NCBI GenBank assembly: GCA_003991915.1
Contig: RQTK01000028.1
Span: 842,110-906,109, forward strand
Length of the DNA stretch: 64,000 nucleotides
Direction of reading: 5' to 3'
Source: Elysia chlorotica
Lineage: Eukaryota > Mollusca > Gastropoda > Plakobranchidae
Under the pieces are notes generated by a model, which made no database searches, had not been told where the DNA came from, and saw only the letters and a list, made by a program, of their open reading frames with translations. Position 1 is the stretch's first letter. Every line of letters begins with the position of its first letter. Positions 1 through 12,500 of this stretch are shown here, piece by piece. The translations under genes were made by a program, and so were the position numbers.

Positions 1-49
1 TCTCTGAGGGCGACAGGGAGTTGAGTCTCTGGACGAGGTTTTCTTCACT
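1..49 (-). CDS. KIF27: KIF27 exon K27, cut by the window edge
   Basis: Begins [16 protein letters not shown] after acceptor CCCAG, matching the ANVLEKLACLSPVE block. The exon and gene continue to the left of position 1. Confidence 0.88.
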
Positions 50-534
50 CTGGGACAGAACAAATGGTCATCCTTAAAAAAAAATACATTGCAGTCACAG
101 TGATAGACAGTAAGGGGCCAGCTGACTTAAATGGTAGAGCAATCAACTTATTTCAGAAAATGATTTTTTTTGTAACATTGAGAGTTGCCTGTAACTATCT
201 GAAATTTAAAAATAAGCAGTTCAACCTTACAGAACTTGCTGATTTAGAAAAACCACCAGCAGGAATATCTCTAGATACTTTTAGTCTGTGTGAATTAATT
301 TCAGATAAAGAGCAACATTGCTTTTTTGTAACAGTAAGAGTTGCCTGTCACTCATATTAATATATAACATCTAACTGAGCTAAAATTTCTCTCAGGTCCT
401 GACAAATGAAAAAAAATTGTTTGACATGGTTATCATGAGGATATACGAAATTTGTAACACAATAAAGATTAATAAAATTATTATTATTATTCTTCTTCCT
501 CTTCTTCTTCTTCTTCTCCTCATTATTATTATTA

Positions 535-568
<34 letters not shown>

Positions 569-3500
569 CATCATTATTACAATAACTATTTCTCTTAATG
601 ACATGTTGCTGTAAAATTAGATACCAAATCAAACCAGCTCACCTGCTGCAAAGCCTGCATAGACATCCTGACCTCCATCTGTTTGGCGTAGATATTCTCA
701 TCTTTGAACTGAATGGCAGCGTCAAGAGCTTCGATAGCCTCATCTGTCTCGATCAATCTGGTGGGATATTGACAACATTGCCTAGAGTTACTTTCTTGTT
801 TTTCTTCTGATTTGTGCATCTTCTCATCGGAGCAATGTAACCAAATCCCCAAAAGATTTTAAATTTTCTGTAAATTTTCTGTGTTGACAATGTCTCTGCA
901 ACACCTAGCTAGTCAAGGGACGGAATTGAACTTAACTGCAGACGTGATTGTATTATTGAATTATATTCACTTTTTTTTAAAAACTTAGTGCCTCATTGTA
1001 AAAATGTTTTCTGAATTCTACTTTAACAGATTTCTAAAACTTTCCCCATCACACTGTTTGCATTGATATTCGCTTGTGTTAGCAGCAGTTTCTATTGATC
1101 TGCACACCTCCCACTTTGAAATGATATATCAAAGCTTTTATCTTTCATAAACTTAGAAAATTCCCCAAAGTAGTTCGCACAGTAGACCTTAAATCATGCA
1201 ATGTGAACATAGTTAACTTGAATTCCTCCTGATATAAAACCTAAGACTCCGACCTGCGCTCCTCCTCTGGGGCCAGCACGCTGCCAGTCCTGAGCGTGTC
1301 CTCTATCTCCGCGCGCTGACGGCCCAACTTCTCCCGCGTGTGCTTCAGTTTGATGATCTCCTCCTTCGCCCTGGCCCGGCCTTCCTCCCCAACGTCCGGC
1401 AGCTCCCGTCTCTTCTCCTCCAGGCGACGCTCCACAGAGTCCATCTTGGCTGACACTGATACCAAGCTCTATAGAGAGGGAAAAGTTGGACATCATGACA
1501 AATGAAGCAGTTAATACTGTGATGAAATATATTTAACTTAATTTCTTTCCTATTTCAAATGGAGTGAAGATTTCAGCAAGTATTTTAGTTTAAAGCATAG
1601 GAATGCAAAACACATTATGATAATAACATTCAATAAGGGAAAACTTTGACATGACAAATGAAGCACTGCATTCAGTTAAATTATAAAATTGTAAGACTGT
1701 TTCCAATTGTGATAAAAATATATACTTAACTTTCAATTATTTCCTATTTTAATACAAGGGGAAGATTTGGGCAGATCCTTAAGTTTGAAGCATAGTAATT
1801 CAACGCACATTAAAGATTTATAGTAACAGTCAATAAGAACTATAAAATAAGTTAAGTGCTTTTAAATGGAAGCAAAAATCAAACTCGGCTCCCAGGATCT
1901 AAACCTAAGACCTTGTAACTTCAAGAGGGTATTCCTAAAAAACTGCCGTTTAAAAGCCTCCATAAGAACACTAATGATACAAATTGATTGAATTTCAAAC
2001 CTTGTTGAGAGCTTGACTTGATCTCATCCTCTTCATCTGTAGCTCACTCTGCTCCGCTAGCATTGCTTCTTTCTTAGCGACAATTTCTTCTCTCTTCCGC
2101 AATTCCTGGAAAAACCCACACACATACACATCATTATAACTGTAAAAGTGCCACACAGACAGATACAATAATAATGAGCTTTGCAAAGATATTTACGATA
2201 GAAGTGTGAATGTGAAGACTAAAATAATAAATTTTTAAATATGTGTCATGATAGAACCTTACTTAAAATTTGAAATATTAGTATTTCATTTTTTTTTTAA
2301 GTAAAAAAATGCAGAATAACCCTGGAGTGAAGTTCTGACCCAGCTGGATAATCATGATCTACATGATCTATACGTTAGTTACTAAATTAAATCATGATCT
2401 CTGAGATCTATATGTTGCTTTTTTAATTAAATCATCTTCTATGTTATTTTATGTTTAAAACAAATTTAATTATTTTCTGTGATCTATACATTAGTTACTG
2501 AATCAAATTACAATCTCTGGGATGTGCACATTGCTTAATGAATTAAATTTAAGCTCTATGTGGTTTATATATTGGTTATTGAATAAACCAGGCCACCCAA
2601 TGAGACAATTAGGAATGTTCTAACCTGCTCCAGATCCTCATTCTGTCTGCGCTGCTCGATGACTTTCTCAATTTCTCCGTCCACCCACTTCCGCTGCTCT
2701 TCAAGTTTGCTCTGTTCCTCACTAGAGATAAAAATAGTTGGGATTGATAGAGAAAAAAAAGAGGGTCATAAAAAAAAAATCTGATGCAATGATTTATAGT
2801 GAGAAAAACAAATGAGATCAACATTGCTATGCAAGGTCTTTAATTTGCGGCTCATACCATTGCGTTTCAACTTCAACTGCAATAATAATACTTATTTAAA
2901 ACTTATCACAAAACATTGAAAGAAAATTTCCAAACACTTATACTGGATTCCATACTGAGTGGGTCTTTATTGGGTGAGAACTCTTTTCAAAGGCTAGGCC
3001 CAGTGCTGAGAGTTTCTCTGAGGCAGCCATCCAGGTGTGTAATGGGAAAAAGCTTATGCTGGAAGCAAAAATAGATGGCAAACCAGCCTGTTGTCCATAA
3101 CACAACTGTATTCATTTTTACTTTTTGCTAAAACCTTTCTCAAACACAGCTGATTTAAGATCGTTGGGCCTTTTTTTTTAAAGTAAGTTTATGGAAGCAG
3201 TAGCACTAACAACAGTAGGTAAGAAGGCTGTACCTCAATCTAGGAGAAAATGTGTCCTTAGAATTAAGTTTGTAGGAGAAACTAGGTCCATTCAAAACAA
3301 CACATACCCCATGACTGACGACAACCCGTGAATTCAATTAAGAACTCACTGGAGTCATACTGTCTTAAAAACACAGGCAAATCTAGTAAGAAACTCACAG
3401 AACAGTAAGTGTGAGAACATACCAACTCATTCATCCATCCCAGCCAGTCACAGACAGTATGCAACTATTTTTAGTGGTTTTTGAGTTCTAGAGGCACACA

Positions 3501-6500
3501 GGATGTCGAAAAACGGATAACAGATTAAGATAAAAGACAGACAACATGTGCATAGAAAAACTGAAACAAAATTTAAATATATGTTGGTATGTGTAGAGAA
3601 AAAGAACACAAAAAAAATTTTTAAAAGACTCTAGATTCAAAACTTTAAACACAAATTTCTCTAGAATGTTTCTATAAGTATTAGTCTCAGATAGTAACAA
3701 AAGAAGCTTACAATAAAAATGATTTATGAAATAAGCTTAGTTTTTTAAATATTTGAAAATTTAGCCATGTGCGTAACCACTGGACATGTTTTGACCCAGA
3801 TAGCTGGTCAAACCAGACTCTAGCTTCATGTGTAGACGCGAGGAGCGGTGGTCGCTGACCGTCAACCTTGATCCTGTACCATGTGCTTCAGCCGGCAACT
3901 GTGTTTGTAAACCTGGTCTAGCTTGATGTGCTAGGGCCCTTACAGTACAGTACCTGGAAATTGGTGGCAGAACTCCTGAAGCAGATCTTAGACGCCGTTT
4001 GGCAGACGCCAGCTCCTCCGTCTTCCTCTTGAGCACTTTCTGGTTCTGTTCGTCCTTTATCTCAAGTTCCTTCACCCTCTGTACCTCGCGCACCATCTCT
4101 CTCTGGTGAAACATAGAAACCAATAATAAAAAATAATAAAAAATTGGTAACTCTAAACATACCAAAAAGGTGTATTTCATTACATTAGCCAATTTATATG
4201 ATATATGTGACAAGGGTTCAGAAGACACAATGAATAATAAGACTTAGCTCTAAGAGCATCAAAGTTTTTCAGGTTATAATAGACCGTGAATTGAATCAAC
4301 TATATATAACATACAGTGGAACACGTTTAAACCGAAATTTTAGGGGGTCTAATTTCAATTTCGGTTTAAACATATTTTGGTTTAAACATAGTCAAGATAA
4401 AACGAAAGAAAACGAAAGGGACACAAGCCACGAAATTTGAATGAAAAATTGGGTAATATCCCTTTCTGGAACACATGTTAAATGAGTTTCGCCAAGCCCC
4501 CTGCATGGCAAAGGATGTTCATTTTGTTGGGTTTTTTTTCTCACTTTGTTTTTGTCTTTTCTTGCTTTGTGCAACAAAAACAAAACACCCCCCCCGGAAT
4601 GTCCTTTAACATGTTGCTAATTGCTATTCCTACAGACCTCCAGCTTGACCTTCTGGTCACTCTCTTCCTTGAGCTTCTTCTGGAGAGTCTCCTGCTGCTG
4701 CTTCATTCTATCAATGGCCAGTTCCAGATCTCCAATTCTGGTGCACAAAAATTAACGTTGAACTTTACAATAAAGAAGTTATGGGGCAATATTAGTTCGT
4801 TTTTACTTTTTTGTGTTATCTCTTGTGTTCATTTGAATTGGCAGCATAAAAAGTTTTTTTTAAATTGACCAAACCTGAAAACAAAAATATGTAGGCTAGA
4901 GCTCAAACTTAAGATGAAATTTTTTACATGAAAAATGTATTTTATATAAAAGAAAGATATTTCACTTCACACCCCAAATCATAGCATAAGTTTTAAATTC
5001 TGAAGCCAGAGGAATATATTTTTGTCAAAAAATTAGCATTTTATCCTCAAATAAAAAAACCCCACTTAAATATAATCTAAAAGTATGCTTTACTTCTTTT
5101 CATGCTGCTGTGCAAAGCTTGCAACTTTTTCTGTCTCCCTCTGCTTCTTTTGTAAAGCTGCTACCTTAGCTTTGGCATCCTCGATTTTCTTTTTAAAATC
5201 CCTGTGGAGAAAAGGCATTCTCTTCAACCTTAGAAAAATGCATTTTTTACCACTATAAAAGAATGCAATTTATATAAAGAGCTAAAAACTCACTTAAAAG
5301 CATTTGAATAAAAGGGTGAGAGTTGTAGAATATAATGCACATTTTTTTTCACAAAGCATTTCATCAGATAGGGGTCAATGCTGAGTAATTTAATAGAGAA
5401 TCAATAACAAGTTCATCAAATTCTCTCATTTCTTTGTTTAGCATGCTTCTCCTGCTCTAACAAATTTCCCACCTGACATAACGTTTGCTTCTTGTTTTAT
5501 ATTGTTTTGTTTTGTTGTTGTTGTTGTTTTTTTTTTTTTGAAAAAATATATTTTGGGAAAGGAAATAAAGGGTTTCACTCCTGATTTAAATATTATTATT
5601 CAGAATTGTAATTCTTCATTTTATTAAAGCTCAAATGAGTTGTCATCAGTATGCATTTTTCATCCTAAATGAAGTCACAAGTCATTATGATAAAATATGC
5701 TTACGGCATAAGAGAATTGTTTTTCTGTGATGTCACGCTAATTTAGCAAGATTCGAATTCTTGTGTAACAGCACACAAAATTAAATCATTTTCAGCATTA
5801 TTACAATGTATATGGTGCTAAACACTTAAGATGTGCTTACATCTCAAGCTTGGCAGCATTAGATATCTCAGACTTGTCTCTTGCCTCCAACTGCTGAAGA
5901 GCTCTTTGGACTTCATTCAATTCTTGTTTGGCCCCTTGCTTCTCCTGGGTAGCGATACAGAGAAGAAAATAGGTAAAACCCAAAAAATCTGTTTGTATAT
6001 ATAGTAATAGTATTAACTATGTAATTGTAGCTATAACACATATCAATGAAATTCTGCAAATGCTCCTTCTATATAAATAGAAGATATTTCTTTGAATTTA
6101 GCTATCAAAGGCAGATCTACAAAAATTAAATCTATATACAAATCTTCTAGCCATCTTCTGATCATTTTATGGACGAGATTACAGATGTCAGCATTTTCCC
6201 AATAATGTGATGGATTCATTAAACTTGTATATCATCTTCTTTCCTCTCCCCTTCCACAAACATGAGCTCAAGTTTTGCATAGTGAATAGTGTTTAGTATT
6301 AGTTCTAACAACATTTTTGCATGCAGTGCAGTAAAAAAAACAACAACATATACCATCTTCTTTTTTGTGGGTTTTTCTTCAATAGAAAATGAGTTGGGTC
6401 AATGATAACATAATAGTCCATAAAATAGAACATTTTTTAACAAATTTGATTATTACTCCTGTCTATCAAATAGCAGTTATCAGAAAAAGTGTAGCACAAC

Positions 6501-9500
6501 CATGAGCACTAAGTTGTTACTTATTTAAATCCAAACCTTTTCTAATCCTTTGATCTTGTCTGCATACTGTTTGTTCATCAGTTCTGCATCTTTCTCTGAC
6601 TTAACTAACTCTTTGATCAGCTGCTCTTTCATCCTGCAAATAAATGTCTACTTAGTACAAAGTTTTACATCAAGATCTCCATGTACTAACATTCCCAAAA
6701 ACTTGGTAAGGCAGAGATATGACTGGGGCAAAAATACTGTAGATTGGCTTGTAGTCCATATCAGAATAAAATCAGTTAAGTTAACTATTATAAGTTAATA
6801 TGCAAATAAACCAAAAGATTAAAAACAACAACCAAATAAAAAAATAGAAAGTTAAAATTTTTACATTAAAAAACCCAACAAAAACAAAAAACAATTAAGT
6901 ATAAAAACAAAGATGATTAAATAACTTTTCTGAATCTACACTAACAACTTGTCCAGAATCAATTTGAATAATAACTTGATTAGACAAGATCCTAGATGAG
7001 AGACATAATTATGTCATCAAGAACTTAAATCCATGTACTAACATTCCCAAAGGTAAGGCAGAGATAATTGTAATAGAATCCTTACATTTAGAATAATAGA
7101 TTTAAAAGTATAACAACACACTCACTTTTGCTATGGCTTATTTTAATACATTTATTTTCAATGGATATAAACAACAACCATTATGACAATTTCAGTAGAC
7201 CTGAACATTCCCATTTAAATACTAAATGTAAAAAAATCATTGAAACTTTATTTCACAATCCTTCAACTAACCATTCCTCTTTTCTACCCCTAAATTAGAT
7301 TATGTGCCTGGACCTTTAATATACCAAGTGATCTGTTTTGAACAATAGTTCATATAGCACAAAGCTTCTATGTGAAAAATAAGAACACCAAATAAACCCC
7401 TTTAAAGCTATTTTGTTCAGTCCAACACTATCTATTGGCAGAGGCAATAGGGCATAAAATATGACTTTATCAATTTCATAACTTTCTTCAGGAACAGAAA
7501 AAAAACCCAGTATGACTGAGGAAAAATATTGTAGATTGGCTTGTAACCATATCATAGTTTCTATAATAAGTTAATAAGTAGATAAAACAAAAGATTAACA
7601 AAAAAAAAAAAGGTAAACACACCTATTCTCAAATAGAATGCAAAACAATAAAGTATAAAAACAAAGATAATTAAATAACATTTCTGAATCTACACCAACA
7701 ACTTGTACAATAAATTTGTTTAATAACTTGACTGGACAAGATCCTAGAGGAGAGACACAATTATGTAATCAAGAACTTAAATATTTTTACCTGATGTTGA
7801 TTGACAGGTCTCTGATCTTCTGATGAGCCTCAAGGGCTTTCAGCTTGCTCTGTTTAATAAGCTTTCTGTTCAGCTCCGCACTTGACTCCACATCCATGTT
7901 GATCAGGCGACTGCCGCTGCTCTCCAGGGAGGCTCGAACAACCAACGCCGAGGCTTCCTCAAGCAGGTGGGTGCTCGACCTAACAGCTCCGTCACCTTGG
8001 CATAGATAGACAACAATGTCACAAAAAATGCTAATGAAATCCGCTTAAGATAAACCCAGGTTCAGATAAACTTTCGCTTCATATAACCATTTTTGCGGCA
8101 CCAATTTTTTACTTTTCAGTCACTATTTAAAAAAAACCCACAAGAGATTACAAAAAACCCAACAGAAAAACCCAACGTACAGGCTGTTTTCAAGAGGTTT
8201 ATTTTAAGCAGATCCCACCTTTTTTTTATAAACCTAAAGATGGGAATAACGACAAATCAGCAACAAAATAGTCAATATGATCAAACCCAAATAAACTAAA
8301 TCTAAATAAATTACCAAGACAAGACAAGGTATGCTGAGCACTAAGCCAGTGACAGCCACTAGATTTTGCAACCTTTAACCCCTTGAGTGCCCTACCCCGA
8401 GCCTCACTCGGGGTACAATAGCAACCCTGTGTGCCTATGCCCCGAACCTCACTCAGGGTAATTTCGTCATCTATTTTTTACTATAAAATGGGAAATTACT
8501 GGTTTGGAAATAGCACCGAGTATTACTACAGTGGTTTCCCCTTGACCAGAACTGAGTTTGTCTGGAAAACTTTGCGAACTTTTTTTTTAATGAATTTTAT
8601 TCATCCTTCTGATAGAGAGAAGATAGCATCCGAGTTTTGCCACTCTGTTCAGCAAAGGTTTAGGCCTTGTTTATCAATTTCACAGGCTCTCTTGGAAGTG
8701 ATGAACGATGCTGATAGCAATGATGAAGATCTTTACGATGGTAATGAACCCGAAGATGAAGATTTAGACCTAGAATTAGATCTAGATCTAGATTTCAGAT
8801 ATAGGTCTATATATAGTAATTTATTCCCCGGCACAGGGCGTTACAAACCCATCGGCAGTCAAGGGGTTAACAAACTCCTCTCCAAAGTACCTGCAGACCA
8901 GCTCTAGAGACTGAGACAAGCTTGTACAAACTTAAAGTGGGTGTTCCTAGCCAGTCAAACTAGCTGGGACATGGTTCTTTCATATTTCTCATTTATAAAA
9001 TTGACTTGATGGAAGCAGATTGCACAACTTACTTATTCTTTCCATTATTATAACTTGATGTTGATCTCTGCACAACAATTGGAGTGTTCTCTTACATTTT
9101 TAATTTAGATTTTCACATGTTTACATTATGGTATTATCTACAACCCCCTCTCAACAAATCAAGTATGTTTGCTTTCACATATCTAGTTAGGGCTGCAACT
9201 CTAAAACAGAAAACAAAAATTCGACCTGTATAGCAATAATCATAAAGATATATAACAAAAGTAAACATCCATTATTAGATTTGGCTTTCAATGGAGGACA
9301 AAAAAAAATCAGAAAAGAAATGGACCAACCACATCCAATCAGTCCCCCTGATGCTCTCGCGCTTCCTCGGTCCACATCGCTGTCTCGAGTACTGGGACGC
9401 TTGACATGGAACGTTCCTCTTCGGAATACTTTGGCATTTACTCTGTACAACATATCCCGAAAATTTACATCATGATTTCTAAACTGATAATTAAGAACAA

Positions 9501-12500
9501 TAATCTCATTTTAATCATAGTTATTAAAAAAAACAAAAACAAACAAACAAAACCAAAGAAAAGAACCAAATTCAAAAATATATGTAGAAAAGAACATTAG
9601 AAAAATGGGACATACCTTACTATGATTTCAGTTTAACCAAAGTTTCATAATTAACCAAAGGCAATTGAAATGCCAAAATGCTGTGCTTCTTCTCATAACA
9701 ATGAAACAGCACAACAACAAAAACTGATTCTTTTTATCACTCACAATATAGGGTATAAAAATATCAAACACACAGAGCTTTAATTTATTAGAAAAAAAAC
9801 AACATGTTTTAACCTGGAAGAATATATTTTGATGCTAAATCTTTTTTGACAGAGCATTGGTAAATCTAATTTTAAATCTAATATAAAAAACACACCTTGA
9901 TTTAACATTGGCTGCATTGCTGAGACCTTCCCTGTTTGCCACATCATTATCTGCATCGTTGTTGCTACTTTCATTGATGTCGTTATCTTCATCATCGCTG
10001 AACATCTGGTGCAGGACGTCATCCCCGTCCTCGAGCCGACTGACCAGGAGCTGACTCCGCGCTCGGAAACTCTGCATCACCCGCTCCAGGGTGAACAAGG
10101 CTGGGCTTGTCTTGATCAGGCGTGATGGCGGCCGCAGGAGCTGCTGGGATTGACACACATGACAGTGATTTTAACAGCACAGAATCATTGTGAGGCAACC
10201 AGGTTGAACCAGGCACAAGTTGCTGATATCAGTTTTGAACTACAGCCCTTTAAACAAAGAAATTCTACTCTATATTGGCCTTTTTCTTAATTTTCAAATG
10301 ATAAAAATTATCTCTGGTTATAAAATTGATTGAGTTAAAATTTTTTCAACCTCCTCTTAGCTTACAATAAATAACTTCAAAAGTCCTCATTCTGACTTCA
10401 CCTGATTCCCCCTCGTTGCCGCACATTATGGCGCTACTAATAAGGATGTTAATAATGAGTATGAAAAAAGAAACAAATATTCTTTTATGTGCACAGGCCA
10501 AAGAGAAGGGCAAAAAAGTCGGAAAATTCTACTTTCCCTTGTCTGATTAATTCTTGAACTTTAGTTTTTGTTGTTTTATGGACTTTTTGAATATTAAAAT
10601 ATCTATATAATATATGGGTTTAAGTTTCACTGTTACAGAGTGAGGAACTGAGGAATCAACCATTTTTTTAATAACATCAAAATAAGAAATCCATACAGTT
10701 CCATGCTTGATCTTCCAGTATACAATTAGGTTTAGGATGCAATGATATGGGATAAATGTTTCAGTTGTACAGATCAACTACTAACACTTTATTTTGCCAT
10801 ACATACGTCATCTTTGTTTCTGTTGACATGTGCTGGAACTGACTTGGGCCTCCGTCCACTCATTCCACCGAGCCGGGCCAGACTGCTGGGAAGGGAGGCT
10901 GTCTCGTCAATGCTGCTTTCACTGATCACCGCCAACTAAAGAACAACAAATCATTTTCTTTTAGAATACTAAAAGTTAGGATAAGAAAAGGTTGGATGAG
11001 TAATTATTTTCCGTGTAAATCACTATTTATTTTTTTTTCTTAGGTGATTACAGCCCCAGGAAAACCCACCTTGGATCACATTTCGTTACCTTACAAACCA
11101 AATTCAGTTCTAAAAAATTCTCCATTTACCCTCATTTAGATTAGACCGGGATGGAATTGTCCCATAGTAGAATTCCCTCAGGGGTGGGGGAATTACCATA
11201 ACTATTGACTAAAAAAAATTGTAAATTAATTTCCACAAATGAAATTAAGTTTTTGTTTCAATTTAAACTTTTTAACCCTATTTGTTTCTAGAATAGCATA
11301 GATCTCTTTTCTGCAAAGTTAATTTTGCATCAGTGAGAAAGTAACATGAATGATTAATTCTGTCGTATGTTTCAAAAGGTGACATTACAATGATTCGATC
11401 TATATTTTTGGTATAAATAGAGTTGAAAGAATAAAATACATCTATCTCAACAGATAAATCATTTGTTTCTTTCACTTTATAACCAGACTTCCATACCATA
11501 CACTTTTTTGTAGTCGATGATAAGATTAGATAATTCTGTATTAATCCCTCAAGGGGAAGTGAAACAAGACATGCCCAAGAACACTTGTACAATTAACACT
11601 TAAAAAATAGGAATTAGAAGCTAAGAATTTGCACATATTTTTAAATAGTAAAAAAAAAAAAAGAAAAAATTTTCAAATGGTATAATATAACAATTAGAAA
11701 TAGGGTGATCCTTCCATTGATATAGAGTCTGTTTAGTCTGTTTAGGTCCATTCACAATATAGCCTCTATACATAGTGCTGATGCTAGACGCTTATCAACA
11801 AACATACTACACTATCCTTTTCCCATCAACCTGCACATTGTTGTCCACATTGCTATGCCTTGTGCTTGCACATCTTTGCACATTAAAGTTACGAATATCA
11901 AAGCTTTCAGCTTCTATGTATTCTGAAAAATTTCTAAACATAGTGTGCACACAAGGAGTAGGCCTTGAACAAAGATGCCACCTGGCCTGTCAAAATTTCC
12001 AGAACTTGAGTAGTGGGGGAAAAATGAAGGGGAAGGGGGTCAGGGGGAGCAACGCCCCCTTGGGACTGAAAAGTTTCAAGATTTCCCTTCGTCTAGAAAG
12101 GTTCTGAGAAGAATAAACGATGTCAGTCAATAAACTAGAGGAGAGGTTGACATTGGTGACGGTAACCTGGATGAAGTCAACTGCAGTGCCAATCCTCCTG
12201 CTGCCGACACCTGAGCGTCATGTCCTGGAGCTGCCACTCAAACTGGCTCGACGTGGTCTCCTACACACAGCCAGGCACACAGCACACGCAGAATGTATAA
12301 GAACACCATGTTATTGCTATATTTATTTATTAATTCTATTTTATTAATTAATTTGCTATTATTATAATAACTTAATATTTATATTCTTTGATTGTTCTTA
12401 TGATACCATAATAATAGTAATCTTATTGTTTTTTATAATACCATAACATAATTTTATTGCTTTCATAATAACTTATTAATACACAGAGTGTATAGGAACA

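Noticed and set aside
7980-7995. Earlier acceptor for kinesin exon K17 at CCAAG
   Set aside because: It breaks codon phase with exon K16, whereas the TTAG acceptor at 7980-7981 fits.
9187-9600. Overlapping 64-88-codon frames in a kinesin intron
   Set aside because: Frames overlap each other on both strands, have no recognisable domain and do not join to flanking exons.
12167-12210. Additional 44-nt kinesin exon ending VDFIQ
   Set aside because: It keeps phase only with the longer form of exon K15 and cannot be combined with the better-looking 12211-12260 exon; no family match.
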